Origin: Hyphomicrobiales bacterium
GTDB lineage: Bacteria; Pseudomonadota; Alphaproteobacteria; Rhizobiales; OSC116
DNA length: 21,751 nucleotides
Reading direction: 5' to 3'
Assembly (NCBI GenBank): GCA_013214985.1
Contig: JABSRY010000004.1
Location: forward strand, 1 to 21,751
Both the position numbers and the translations under genes were made by a program. Below the pieces are notes generated by a model. That model was not told the DNA's origin. It saw nothing but the letters and a program-made list of their open reading frames with translations, and did no database searches. Positions 15,571 through 21,751 of the stretch are shown piece by piece (positions within the stretch are counted from its first letter, which is position 1; every line of letters begins with the position of its first letter).

Positions 15571-16150
15571 ATGATTTCATCTGATGATTTACAACTAATT
15601 ACGGTTTTAGCTCAAGAGAAGTCACTTGTGGGTGTTTCGCGTATTTTGAATGTCTCTGCATCTGCTATTAGTCAACGTCTTGGCGCATTAGAAAACAAAT
15701 TAGATCTAAAAATTGCAGAACGAGTCGGTAGATCTGGAATTATTCTTAGTGCCGAAGGCAATTACCTCGCATCTCGTGGAAAGGATATTTTAAATGATAT
15801 TAGTCTATTAAATGATGATGTTTTCAAACGCAAAGGACAACTCACTGGCGAATTACACGTCATCGCCTCTATGGGGTTTGGCCGACTTTATATAGCTCCT
15901 ATGCTCGCGCGGTTCGAAGAAATTTACCCCGAAGTCAAAATCAAGCTCACGCTCAGTGATCAACTAGGTAGAATTCCAAATGAAAATTGGGATATTTTAA
16001 TACGAGTCGAGCCATTACGCGATAGTACGCTCAGAATGAAAAAATTAGCCCCTAACAAACGAATTTTATGTGCATCACCAAATTATATAACACGGTTCGG
16101 TGTAAACGGCAATGCAAAACTAGTCCACAGAGGCGGTAATGTTTTATTAC
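15571..16150 (+). pseudogene. LysR-family regulator, truncated by an IS21 end
   Basis: The N-terminal winged-helix domain is complete (residues 1-60; SLVGVSRILNVSASAISQRLGALENKL), followed by the first half of the substrate-binding domain (GELHVIASMGFGRLYIAPML, NENWDILIRVEPLRDSTL, KRILCASPNYI). Family members have about 300 residues; here genuine sequence stops near residue 193, where the IS21-like end TGCGGGCGGAG begins. The frame then closes at 16164. DNA binding may survive, but ligand sensing should be lost. Its normal target would be the divergent PLP enzyme and mu-crystallin-like pair, so their control is probably altered. Confidence 0.82.
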
Positions 16151-16730
16151 TGCGGGCGGAGTAAAACTCTGCCACTTTTACCCTCATAATTTATTAGGAG
16201 GGTGTTAAGGATTTATACAGTGGATTTATATAGAAGGGTACGTCTTGCTTGTCATCACGATGGCCTGAGTATTCGGGCGGCTTCGCTTCAATTTGGCATC
16301 AGCCGCGAGACAGTTTCTAAGATGTTGCAGTTTAGTGAGCCTCCTGGTTATAGGCGTAAGGCGGAAAGTAGGCGTCCTAAACTGGCTGGTTTTACAGATA
16401 TTATTGATGGTTATATTGAAGATGATAAGTTTGTCCCTCGCAAGCAGCGCCATACCGCCAAACGTATTTTTGATCGTTTGAAGGATGAACATAGTTTTAC
16501 TGGCGGCTACACGACCATTAAAGATTATGTCAGAACCCATCATCAGCGTCATAAAGAAGTATTTGTCCCTCTAAGTCATGCCCCAGGCCATGGACAAGCA
16601 GATTTTGGTGAAGCCCAAGTGATTATTGCAGGGGTTTTGCAGAAGGCACACTTCTTTGTTCTAGATTTACCACATAGTGATGCATGTTATGTACGTGCCT
16701 ATCCACGAGAAGAAACTTGTTTTTTACTAT
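16151..16730 (+). mobile_element. IS21-family remnant (left end and part of istA)
   Basis: A terminal-like sequence TGCGGGCGGAGTAAAACTC at 16151-16169 is followed, about 50 bases on, by the start of an istA gene. The rest of istA, all of istB and the other end are missing. The left join cuts the LysR gene. The right join lies roughly at 16717-16760, where transposase similarity fades just before the stop of the coupling-protein gene on the other strand. The exact ends are estimates. Confidence 0.7.
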
Positions 16731-16774
16731 GTGAATCTGGGGTTTTCTGTTTGGGTCGGTTCATAGCGGTATAA
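16202..16774 (+). pseudogene. istA: Truncated IS21-family IstA transposase
   Basis: About 175 residues of genuine IstA are left of about 500. VDLYRRVRLACHHDGLSIRA leads into a helix-turn-helix (ASLQFGISRETVSKMLQ), then PPGYRRKAE, KQRHTAKRIFDRLKDEH, GGYTTIKDYV and the first catalytic block GHGQADFGEAQVII with the first D of the DDE triad. After AYPREET the sequence no longer fits and the frame drifts to a stop at 16774, overlapping the 3' end of the coupling-protein gene. AGGAGG at 16197-16202 is well placed for a start at 16211, but that codon is ATT where relatives usually have ATG; GTG at 16202 or 16220 are the alternatives. Without the remaining catalytic residues and IstB it cannot transpose. 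Confidence 0.8.
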
Positions 16775-18227
16775 AAACCAATCTATCTTCAGTTTTACTT
16801 GATTTCACAGCAGCTGGAGTATATTTCATCATTCTTTGAAAACGTGGACTCTCATGGCTCATGTGAATGTCAATAATTGTGGTTTTGCGATTATCAGAGA
16901 TGATTAATAATTTATTTTCTGCCAGTTCTCGAATCTCAGAATAGTTTATTAGGTTGCGTTCCATATAACGTTCAACATGTGTGTCTCTCTCTTCGCTTCG
17001 ATGGTACACGCGCACTTTACCTGCCCGCTTTTCAAAATACTCTGCCGTTAAGCCCTCAGCACCACCAAAACTAATTTGAGTGGCAATACCAGATAAAATA
17101 ACATTCATCAGGCTTGAACCATATTTTGTGACCAATTGCTGTTGCCCCTGCATCAGCAGAAATAAAGAAATATTATATTTTCTGGTCGTGGTGATAAGTT
17201 TATCAAAATTCGGCAAATAGGAATTACCGAATTCGTCATAAATAAAATACACTGGCAAATCACTTACGGTTGGCAATTCACGCATACAGGCATGTAAAAA
17301 ACTTAAAAAATACATGCTGATAAGTGGCTGGTATATGTCCTGGTCTTCGGGTGCTGTTATCAGATAAATGATCGTTTTTTGTTTTCTGAGGGTTTTTAAA
17401 TCAATATCAGAACGTGACGTTAAAGCGCATACATGCGGCTCACTGAATATTTTCAGCGCAACAGTCGCACTAATAATAAAACCAGATATTGTTTCTTCTG
17501 CGCCTGTAATAAGTGATTTCCACTCATTCATGAGAAATACATCATTGTCGCAACAGGATTCAACAAATTCAAAGAGATCCTCTCCATCATCACCAAAGTT
17601 CTGAATAAGATGATACAGATTATGAGGTGTGTTAAAAACGTCCGGCATAGTTTTCAGACACTTCAAAAAGAACCTGACATAACGTTCTGCACCCTTCCCC
17701 CAAAATGAACCCTTGTCGTCACCTGTAGATCTAGAAAACAAATCAGCAAAACGCATAACTGCTTCGGGCGTATCGATATCTAAAAACGGATTATAACGAT
17801 TCGAGTTATCCAAATCATTCGGATTTAAAACGATAATTCGATAACCTTTAGATTTCATATACCCGCTGGTATCTCTATAAAGATCACCAGACATATCATT
17901 CACAATTAACACGCTATCACTGCGACCTTTATCTAAAATAATCGGTCTGGCAAGTGCCGTTGATTTCCCCTTACCAGTCACACCATAAACCGCAACATTT
18001 TGGAAACTTACTCGTTCAGAAAGACGTAAATCTTTGCCATTAATCAACAAGCCATTATTAGCATAAGAAAGGTAATCACCAATTTCGCCTTTATTCGCAA
18101 AACTCGCACCTTCCTCACGAAAAAAACTTTTGCCAAATACCAAAGTTTGCAAACTTTGGTATAGTTTGGTATTTTTAGCTCTGGATTTAAATATTCGATT
18201 TATTATCGTTTGTTTTTTAAATGACAT
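16761..18227 (-). CDS. VirD4/TraG-like coupling ATPase without membrane segments
   Basis: The protein has 488 residues. Walker A is GVTGKGKST (82-90). Walker B is in PVYFIYDEFGN (D331, E332), and LLMQGQQQL (about 355-363) gives the glutamine motif of TraG-type ATPases. EETISGFIISATVAL is also family-like. There is no N-terminal transmembrane pair, unlike VirD4/TraD, so it is either a soluble coupling protein or needs an anchoring partner. It would bring the relaxase-DNA complex to a secretion channel. It is the third gene after mobC and the relaxase, 83 bases downstream. It ends close to the IS21 remnant, so loss of a C-terminal tail and of genes further on is possible. No secretion-channel genes are seen, which suggests an element that borrows one. 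Confidence 0.82.
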   Translation of the reverse strand: MSFKKQTIINRIFKSRAKNTKLYQSLQTLVFGKSFFREEGASFANKGEIGDYLSYANNGLLINGKDLRLSERVSFQNVAVYGVTGKGKSTALARPIILDKGRSDSVLIVNDMSGDLYRDTSGYMKSKGYRIIVLNPNDLDNSNRYNPFLDIDTPEAVMRFADLFSRSTGDDKGSFWGKGAERYVRFFLKCLKTMPDVFNTPHNLYHLIQNFGDDGEDLFEFVESCCDNDVFLMNEWKSLITGAEETISGFIISATVALKIFSEPHVCALTSRSDIDLKTLRKQKTIIYLITAPEDQDIYQPLISMYFLSFLHACMRELPTVSDLPVYFIYDEFGNSYLPNFDKLITTTRKYNISLFLLMQGQQQLVTKYGSSLMNVILSGIATQISFGGAEGLTAEYFEKRAGKVRVYHRSEERDTHVERYMERNLINYSEIRELAENKLLIISDNRKTTIIDIHMSHESPRFQRMMKYTPAAVKSSKTEDRLVFIPL

Positions 18228-18310
18228 TTTTTACTATGCTTATTCTTAATGGGAATCAGTATCCTAACCATCTTCTTAATATAACTCATTATTCAGTCTA
18301 ATGTTAATTT

Positions 18311-19459
18311 TCATCTTTTTGGTGATTTTCTGTTCAACGTCTTGGTTTTTTTCTTGGCTTTCTTAATTTTTTTCTTTTCATAAATATTTTCTACATCTTG
18401 AGCAAAAGCTGATTTTTCAGTCTTTTTGCTTTCAAACGGCTCGCTAGATTGTTGCTTGTTTTTTACGTTTGAATTCTTCGTTTTCTGTTCAGCCGATTTA
18501 CGATCAGCAGCAGCATCGGCTTTGGATTTATATTGGGTCTGAGCACCATCTTCTGATTTCTTAGCTTGCTCTGCATCACCACCTTCTTTCTTGTTCCTCC
18601 TAGCGCGTTTTTGCGAATCTTGATAACGTTCTGTTGGTGCAACACGGTCCAAATATCTTTCAAACTCATTATGCACTCCGATAGTCGCAAATCGATACGC
18701 AACCACTTTGCCATTATTATGTGTAACCGTCACTTTATAATTTTTACCTCGAGTGCCATATATAAAGTTATTATCGGCCAGATATGATTTAAAGACTTCA
18801 AAACTTGAAGCCTCTTTCATGGCTTTTTGAATCATATCCCGTACAGCTTCCTGCCGATCCAAGCGACCAGTTCGACGTTTTTGATCTGAAGCCTTACGAG
18901 ATATTTTTTTCTCCTTATTACTGGCAGTGATAACTTTCCTTTGTTTCAGTTTTGGATATTGCACCAAAACATGATTTTCTAGGTCTCGTTTTATTGTATC
19001 AAACTCAGTCTTTTTTAATCGAACTCGTGTTGCTTCACCCCGTTGGTTTGCACTTATCATCAAATGATAATGTAGATGATCTGTATGATCTTCATGCAAA
19101 CATGCGTAAACCAAATTATTAGGGCAACGTTTTGATATATATTCTAGAGCTATACTGCGCAGTGAATCTTTTGCATATTGCAGCGCAACATCTTTCTCCA
19201 GCGATATACTTAATATCTCATGATATAAAAAGTTTCCATTTTTACGTTTTTTAAGAAATTCACTATTCTTTAAAAATTCTTCGGCAATATTTTTCTGACC
19301 TTGTGAGAAAAGGTTATGATACAAATCATAACGTTCGTCGGATTTTTCACTATTCATATATTGCGAAAGTTGCTCAAAATTCTGGGACTTTTGGGCATCC
19401 ATATAGCCCGATAATTGTTCGAAGCTTGCCGATTTGCGACTCATTGATTTGATAATCAT
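18311..19459 (-). CDS. Relaxase/mobilization nuclease (HUH, MOBP-like)
   Basis: The protein has 382 residues. ATG at 19459-19457 is preferred to an upstream TTG (19465) because relatives start MIIKS. The nuclease domain is in the N-terminal ~200 residues. NNLVYACLHEDHTDHLHYHLMIS contains the metal-binding histidines H128, H130 and H132. The presumed catalytic tyrosine lies in a short block FEQLSGYMDAQKS, and this block is repeated in tandem (residues 13-27 and 28-42), giving Y19 and Y34. From about residue 275 the protein is a lysine-rich, low-complexity tail. It would nick oriT and stay bound to the 5' end of the transferred strand. It starts 2 bases after mobC ends. Confidence 0.85.
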   Translation of the reverse strand: MIIKSMSRKSASFEQLSGYMDAQKSQNFEQLSQYMNSEKSDERYDLYHNLFSQGQKNIAEEFLKNSEFLKKRKNGNFLYHEILSISLEKDVALQYAKDSLRSIALEYISKRCPNNLVYACLHEDHTDHLHYHLMISANQRGEATRVRLKKTEFDTIKRDLENHVLVQYPKLKQRKVITASNKEKKISRKASDQKRRTGRLDRQEAVRDMIQKAMKEASSFEVFKSYLADNNFIYGTRGKNYKVTVTHNNGKVVAYRFATIGVHNEFERYLDRVAPTERYQDSQKRARRNKKEGGDAEQAKKSEDGAQTQYKSKADAAADRKSAEQKTKNSNVKNKQQSSEPFESKKTEKSAFAQDVENIYEKKKIKKAKKKTKTLNRKSPKR

Positions 19460-19461
19460 AT

Positions 19462-19866
19462 TCAATCTTTCAAACGAGAATTTACAAAATTATGAACTGT
19501 TTGCTCCAGCTGAAGTAAAATTGATAATGCATCATTATCTAACGCATGTTTTGTTTCAACATGATGATGGGCAATTTGATGCAAGTTATTGGCACAATCA
19601 GTGAGAAGAAATTTCAGCTGTTTCAACTCTTCTTCTATTGCCTGAGTGCGTAAGCTTGATCCCCGTATTTGGAACAAAGTGGCTTCTCTGAGTAACGTAG
19701 AAAAAGTCATTTTTTTAATATTTTCAGATACAGGAAAATGCTTTGTAATATATTCATGCAGTTCAGCATGCTCATTTAATTGCAAACTTACGGTAATATT
19801 TTTATGTTTTTTATTATATGTTTTACGATATTGTTTTTGATATTCAGCAGAATTTGTTGGCATCAT
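19462..19866 (-). CDS. MobC-like relaxosome accessory protein
   Basis: The protein has 134 residues. ATG at 19866-19864 is used; GTG at 19872 and ATG at 19863 are alternatives, and none has a strong ribosome site. The basic N-terminus (EYQKQYRKTYNKKHKNITVSLQLNEHAELHEYI) looks like the start of a ribbon-helix-helix DNA-binding region. LRTQAIEEELKQLKFLLTDCANNLHQIAHH in the middle is like MobC-family proteins, which help the relaxase open oriT. Its position fits as well: directly upstream of the relaxase and next to the candidate oriT. It probably also represses its own promoter. The similarity is modest and was judged by eye. Confidence 0.65.
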   Translation of the reverse strand: MMPTNSAEYQKQYRKTYNKKHKNITVSLQLNEHAELHEYITKHFPVSENIKKMTFSTLLREATLFQIRGSSLRTQAIEEELKQLKFLLTDCANNLHQIAHHHVETKHALDNDALSILLQLEQTVHNFVNSRLKD

Positions 19867-19880
19867 TTTCACTTTTTTAG

Positions 19881-19976
19881 GGTGTACAGAGGGTCTTCCC
19901 TTTGTTAGGGTTTAGGGATAAAATCCCTACAAGATGCACTTACAGTGGAAGGGCTGAAAGCTCCTTACAGTGGAAG
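19881..19976 (-). other. Candidate origin of transfer (oriT)
   Basis: Just upstream of mobC are a perfect 7-bp hairpin (TAGGGAT-AAA-ATCCCTA, 19913-19929), a weaker one (AGGG-TCTT-CCCT, near 19890-19901), and a 13-base direct repeat CTTACAGTGGAAG at 19939-19951 and 19964-19976, 25 bases apart. On the minus strand 19936-19942 reads TAAGTGC, the core of the nick region of RSF1010/pIP501-type MOBP origins. An imperfect stem (AAGGAGCT/AGCCCTT) lies on its 5' side, as expected. Position and pieces fit an oriT; the nick site itself is inferred. Confidence 0.45.
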
Positions 19977-19984
19977 TTGCAATC

Positions 19985-20089
19985 TTGCTAATCTAATAAG
20001 TATATAAAACAATGTATGAGTTGTATATGAAATCATTGCTAATCTAATAAGTATATAAAACAATGTATGAGTTGTATATGAAATCATTG
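19985..20089. repeat. 51-bp tandem direct repeat, two copies
   Basis: 19985-20035 and 20036-20086 are identical 51-base units, and three bases of a third copy follow. The unit is very AT-rich and contains TATATAAAAC and TTGTATATGA segments. It lies between the candidate oriT and the toxin-antitoxin genes, upstream of mobC. It might be an accessory protein-binding site (iteron-like) or a recent duplication of the mob promoter. No replication gene is nearby, so an origin of replication cannot be claimed. Bases 20090-20191 show no gene. Confidence 0.85.
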
Positions 20090-20191
20090 TGTGAAGATTA
20101 TACATAAAGTCAATTTATTTTTTAGTTCTGTGACTCATTTAATGCACAATTAATATGAGTGAAGTCGTGTAAATATATATAAAATGAGCGC

Positions 20192-20220
20192 AAAAGAAAA
20201 AGAGGGTCATAAACCTCTTT
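20192..20220 (-). terminator. Intrinsic terminator of the toxin-antitoxin operon
   Basis: On the minus strand AAAGAGG and CCTCTTT (20214-20220 and 20199-20205) form a 7-bp stem with an 8-base loop. TTCTTTT follows directly (20192-20198), so the structure ends in a U-rich tract. It lies about 75 bases past the toxin stop. Confidence 0.6.
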
Positions 20221-20295
20221 GCCAAGCAGAATAAAATTGAAGTTATCCGGTTGTAAATTTATAATGAAAACGGTGACTTTGTTTCGCATTCGAAA

Positions 20296-20625
20296 TTATA
20301 GTCCATATTTATTACGTAGTTCTGAATTGAATCTACGGAGCGCGTCTGCACTACGGTTTCCGCGTTGGTCACGAATATCAATAACATAAATCGTTTCACG
20401 TCGAATGGTATAGAGAATAGAAAATGCAGTGAGTGTGACATTTTTTTCCCAAACATCCTCAAAATCTTCAAATTTTTCAGCCAAACTGGAAAAATCACGT
20501 AATAAACTTTTCGCAATTTCATAATTTTTGAACGCGCGATCACGATTAAGTTGTGGATTTTTACGATAATACTGCATCATCCAACGCAAGCCATGAGCAG
20601 ATGTTTCTAAAAATTGGATTTTCAT
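20296..20625 (-). CDS. RelE/ParE-type toxin
   Basis: The protein has 109 residues, basic and single-domain. The C-terminal half has the RelE/ParE beta-sheet pattern (TAFSILYTIRRETIYVIDIRDQRGNRS), with arginines in the positions where this superfamily has them. The N-terminal half is helical (GLRWMMQYYRKNPQLNRDRAFKNYEIAKSLL). RelE members cut mRNA in the ribosome and ParE members poison gyrase; which applies cannot be told here. The ATG lies 6 bases after the antitoxin stop, as is usual in such pairs, so translation is coupled. It would help keep the mobile element in the host. Confidence 0.75.
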   Translation of the reverse strand: MKIQFLETSAHGLRWMMQYYRKNPQLNRDRAFKNYEIAKSLLRDFSSLAEKFEDFEDVWEKNVTLTAFSILYTIRRETIYVIDIRDQRGNRSADALRRFNSELRNKYGL

Positions 20626-20631
20626 AGTAGA

Positions 20632-20898
20632 TTATTCAAAAGTGTCAGGTTCTGGGAAGGGTGCGTCTTCTGAGCCCCGCATCCATTTATCAACGGCAGC
20701 TTCAGAGACAGACACACCTCGTTCAACAAGCTCTAATCCTGTTTGTACAAGATCTCGGGTTGCTTCACGTTCTTCTACCATGTTTTGAATAGCACGGTTA
20801 GCCATATACGAAGCCGAGCGATCATCAAATCGCGCTATTTTTTCCAAACGTGTTTTAAGTTCCGTATCAATTCGTGTTGTAAATGTAGTTGTTGGCAT
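20632..20898 (-). CDS. Ribbon-helix-helix antitoxin
   Basis: The protein has 88 residues. The N-terminal TTTFTTRIDTELKTRLEKIA followed by RSASYMANRAIQNMVEERE is the beta-strand plus two-helix pattern of CopG/RHH antitoxins. The acidic C-terminal tail (GSEDAPFPEPDTFE) should bind the toxin. The frame is open to an ATG at 20934 and another at 20907. The shortest start, 20898, is preferred because the operator and promoter lie directly upstream and a start at 20934 would leave almost no leader and would place the operator inside the gene; 20907 is also possible. As antitoxin it neutralises the toxin and, with it, represses the operon. Confidence 0.75.
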   Translation of the reverse strand: MPTTTFTTRIDTELKTRLEKIARFDDRSASYMANRAIQNMVEEREATRDLVQTGLELVERGVSVSEAAVDKWMRGSEDAPFPEPDTFE

Positions 20899-20920
20899 AT
20901 GTGTCATAATCCAAAGGGTG

Positions 20921-20934
20921 ATGAATGTATTCAT
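20921..20934 (-). promoter_or_regulatory. Likely antitoxin operator
   Basis: ATGAAT-GT-ATTCAT is an inverted repeat with perfect 6-base arms, placed just downstream of the -10 box of the toxin-antitoxin promoter and before the preferred start. RHH antitoxins bind such short dyads to shut off their own operon. Confidence 0.5.
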
Positions 20935-20943
20935 TTGTTATAC

Positions 20944-20971
20944 ATTGTACTCTATTAAATTTTTGAGTCAA
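20944..20971 (-). promoter_or_regulatory. Promoter of the toxin-antitoxin operon
   Basis: Read on the minus strand, TTGACT (20971-20966) and TACAAT (20949-20944) are separated by 16 bases, close to the sigma-70 consensus. Transcription should begin near 20937, just ahead of the operator. Bases 20972-21164 beyond it are AT-rich and show no gene. Confidence 0.6.
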
Positions 20972-21164
20972 ATTTTGCTCGAAAAAATAGAAGGATAATA
21001 ACATTTCTTGAAAATTTATTTTTGTGCATATGAAGATCAAGATATTTCATTCGTGGTTTCTAAAACTCAAATTTTATTTTTTGCGTTACAGCAGATAAAA
21101 AACACTTTTTTAAAACCGAAAAACATGGCAATATTTGCTTGTTAGAAAATTGGAAAAACAATCT

Positions 21165-21290
21165 CTAGGATTGCCCTTTTATTTTTCGTTCTTCCATACC
21201 TTCGAGATATTCCCACGTTTTTAGCTTTTGTTCGGCAAGTTCAGTAAATCCTTCAAAAAGTGGTGTATAGCCTGACGCCTTTAATTTGAT
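21165..21290 (-). pseudogene. C-terminal fragment of an unknown gene
   Basis: An open frame of about 41 codons (reading KASGYTPLFEGFTELAEQKL, then KTWEYLEGMEERK) ends with TAG at 21167-21165. It has no start codon or ribosome site of its own, and it runs up to the end of the IS630-type transposase gene. The amino-acid composition looks like real protein, so it is probably the tail of a gene cut by that element. I do not recognise the family. Confidence 0.35.
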
Positions 21291-21751
21291 TCAAATTTGC
21301 CCACCCCAAAAAGTTCTTCAGTGGTACATTGTTGTCGTCGTTTGGTGGCTTTAGCCTGCGCCCATTTTTTCTCAATAGGATTATAATCAGGGCTATACGG
21401 AGGGAGATACTCCAGAAAGTGCCCCGCCTGCCAGATGCAATTTTTTGTATCACTACGTTTGTGGAAAGTGGCATTGTCCATTACCAATACTGACGTTGGC
21501 GGCAGCTTTGGGATTAGGTTATCCTGAAGCCAGCCATGGAATACATCGCTGTTGATATTGCCTGTAAACAAACCAACAGTGAGAAGAACAGTCCCCAAAA
21601 GAGCGCCAATCACATTGATCCGGCCACGAGCCTGCCAGTTATGGGTACCAAAACAGCGATTTCCCTTTGGTGCATATCCGTGAGTGCGAGGCATGTCATG
21701 CGCAAACCCGCTCTCGTCGATATAGATAATGGGTCTACCTGCCTTCTTGTG
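21281..21751 (-). CDS. IS630-family transposase, partial (C-terminal catalytic part)
   Basis: The frame is open to the right edge of the window, so the N-terminus lies outside. The visible 156 residues hold the whole catalytic core: the first acidic residue in IIYIDESGFAHDM, the second in VLVMDNATFHK, and the third in YSPDYNPIEKKWAQAK, the DDE layout of IS630/Tc1-mariner transposases. GNRCFGTHNWQARGRINVIGALL between them is also family-like. The C-terminal TTEELFGVGKFESN ends at a TAA in 21283-21281. The upstream part probably encodes the helix-turn-helix domain, either in the same frame or in a separate frame as in many IS630 elements. Confidence 0.9.
   Translation of the reverse strand, partial: HKKAGRPIIYIDESGFAHDMPRTHGYAPKGNRCFGTHNWQARGRINVIGALLGTVLLTVGLFTGNINSDVFHGWLQDNLIPKLPPTSVLVMDNATFHKRSDTKNCIWQAGHFLEYLPPYSPDYNPIEKKWAQAKATKRRQQCTTEELFGVGKFESN

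Noticed and set aside
16226..16552. Minus-strand open frame of 108 codons opposite istA
   Set aside because: The plus-strand frame shows clear IstA motifs throughout. The minus frame has no ribosome site or recognisable features.
19985..20089. Two-copy repeat considered as a CRISPR or iteron array
   Set aside because: The 51-base units are directly adjacent with no spacer between them, only two copies exist, and no cas or rep gene is nearby. It is recorded only as a tandem repeat.
20259..20543. Minus-strand open frame of 94 codons overlapping the toxin gene
   Set aside because: It overlaps the RelE-type frame in another register, lacks a family pattern, and the toxin frame has proper spacing to the antitoxin.

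Overview
The window reads as a mosaic of accessory DNA from a low-GC (AT-rich by eye) Gram-negative bacterium. A proteobacterium is likely, and an alphaproteobacterium is my best guess: Sec and lipoprotein signal peptides, a TRAP transporter, an IS21-type transposase of an alphaproteobacterial flavour, and RTX repeats all fit. No rRNA, tRNA, ribosomal gene or replication gene is visible, so the replicon (chromosomal island or plasmid) cannot be decided.

Layout. (1) 1-4076, all minus strand: small secreted or lipid-anchored proteins of unknown function (a partial one at the window edge, then 2485-2117, 3124-2597, 3667-3332, 4076-3750), plus a lipoprotein-anchored RTX-repeat gene (1889-327) broken by three apparent one-base deletions. 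Upstream, 4315-4396 carries six phased TGAAAT direct repeats that look like a regulator array. (2) 4417-~4985: a compact, apparently intact IS200-like element whose tnpA start is buried in a perfect 24-bp hairpin. (3) 5180-12134: a sugar-acid catabolic locus. A GntR/FCD regulator with two winged-helix domains is divergent from a complete TRAP transporter (dctP-dctQ-dctM). After a short IS3 scar come an LgoD/GulD-like zinc dehydrogenase and a full-length altronate dehydratase (UxaA family). The set suggests uptake of an L-galactonate- or L-gulonate-type acid, oxidation, and dehydration. The next gene was cut away three nucleotides after its start codon. (4) 12135-13308: nested insertion-sequence debris: an isolated IS6-like end, an IS30-like fragment, a complete IS6-family element, and half of an IS200-like left end. 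(5) 13352-16150: a 3-hydroxyaspartate dehydratase/D-threonine aldolase-like enzyme with a mu-crystallin/ornithine cyclodeaminase-like enzyme. They are divergent from a LysR regulator that is truncated by (6) an IS21-family remnant (16151-~16730). (7) 16761-19866: a mobilization module (MobC-like protein, HUH relaxase, soluble coupling-protein-like ATPase) with a candidate oriT and a 51-bp tandem repeat upstream. (8) 20192-20971: a RHH/RelE-type toxin-antitoxin operon with a good promoter, operator and terminator. (9) 21165-21751: a gene fragment and a partial IS630-family transposase that runs off the window.

At least six IS families occur in about 22 kb, and many gene ends coincide with IS ends. 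The two metabolic clusters therefore look like salvaged operon pieces stitched together by insertion sequences, with mobilization and toxin-antitoxin genes attached. I do not see a clearly new defence or retroelement system. The most informative oddities are the tandem duplication around the relaxase's presumed catalytic tyrosine, the phased repeat array at 4315-4396, the 212-residue module duplication in the RTX lipoprotein, the IS200 hairpin, and the second, IS6-truncated IS200-like end at 13271-13308. All family assignments were made by reading motifs; no database search was run.
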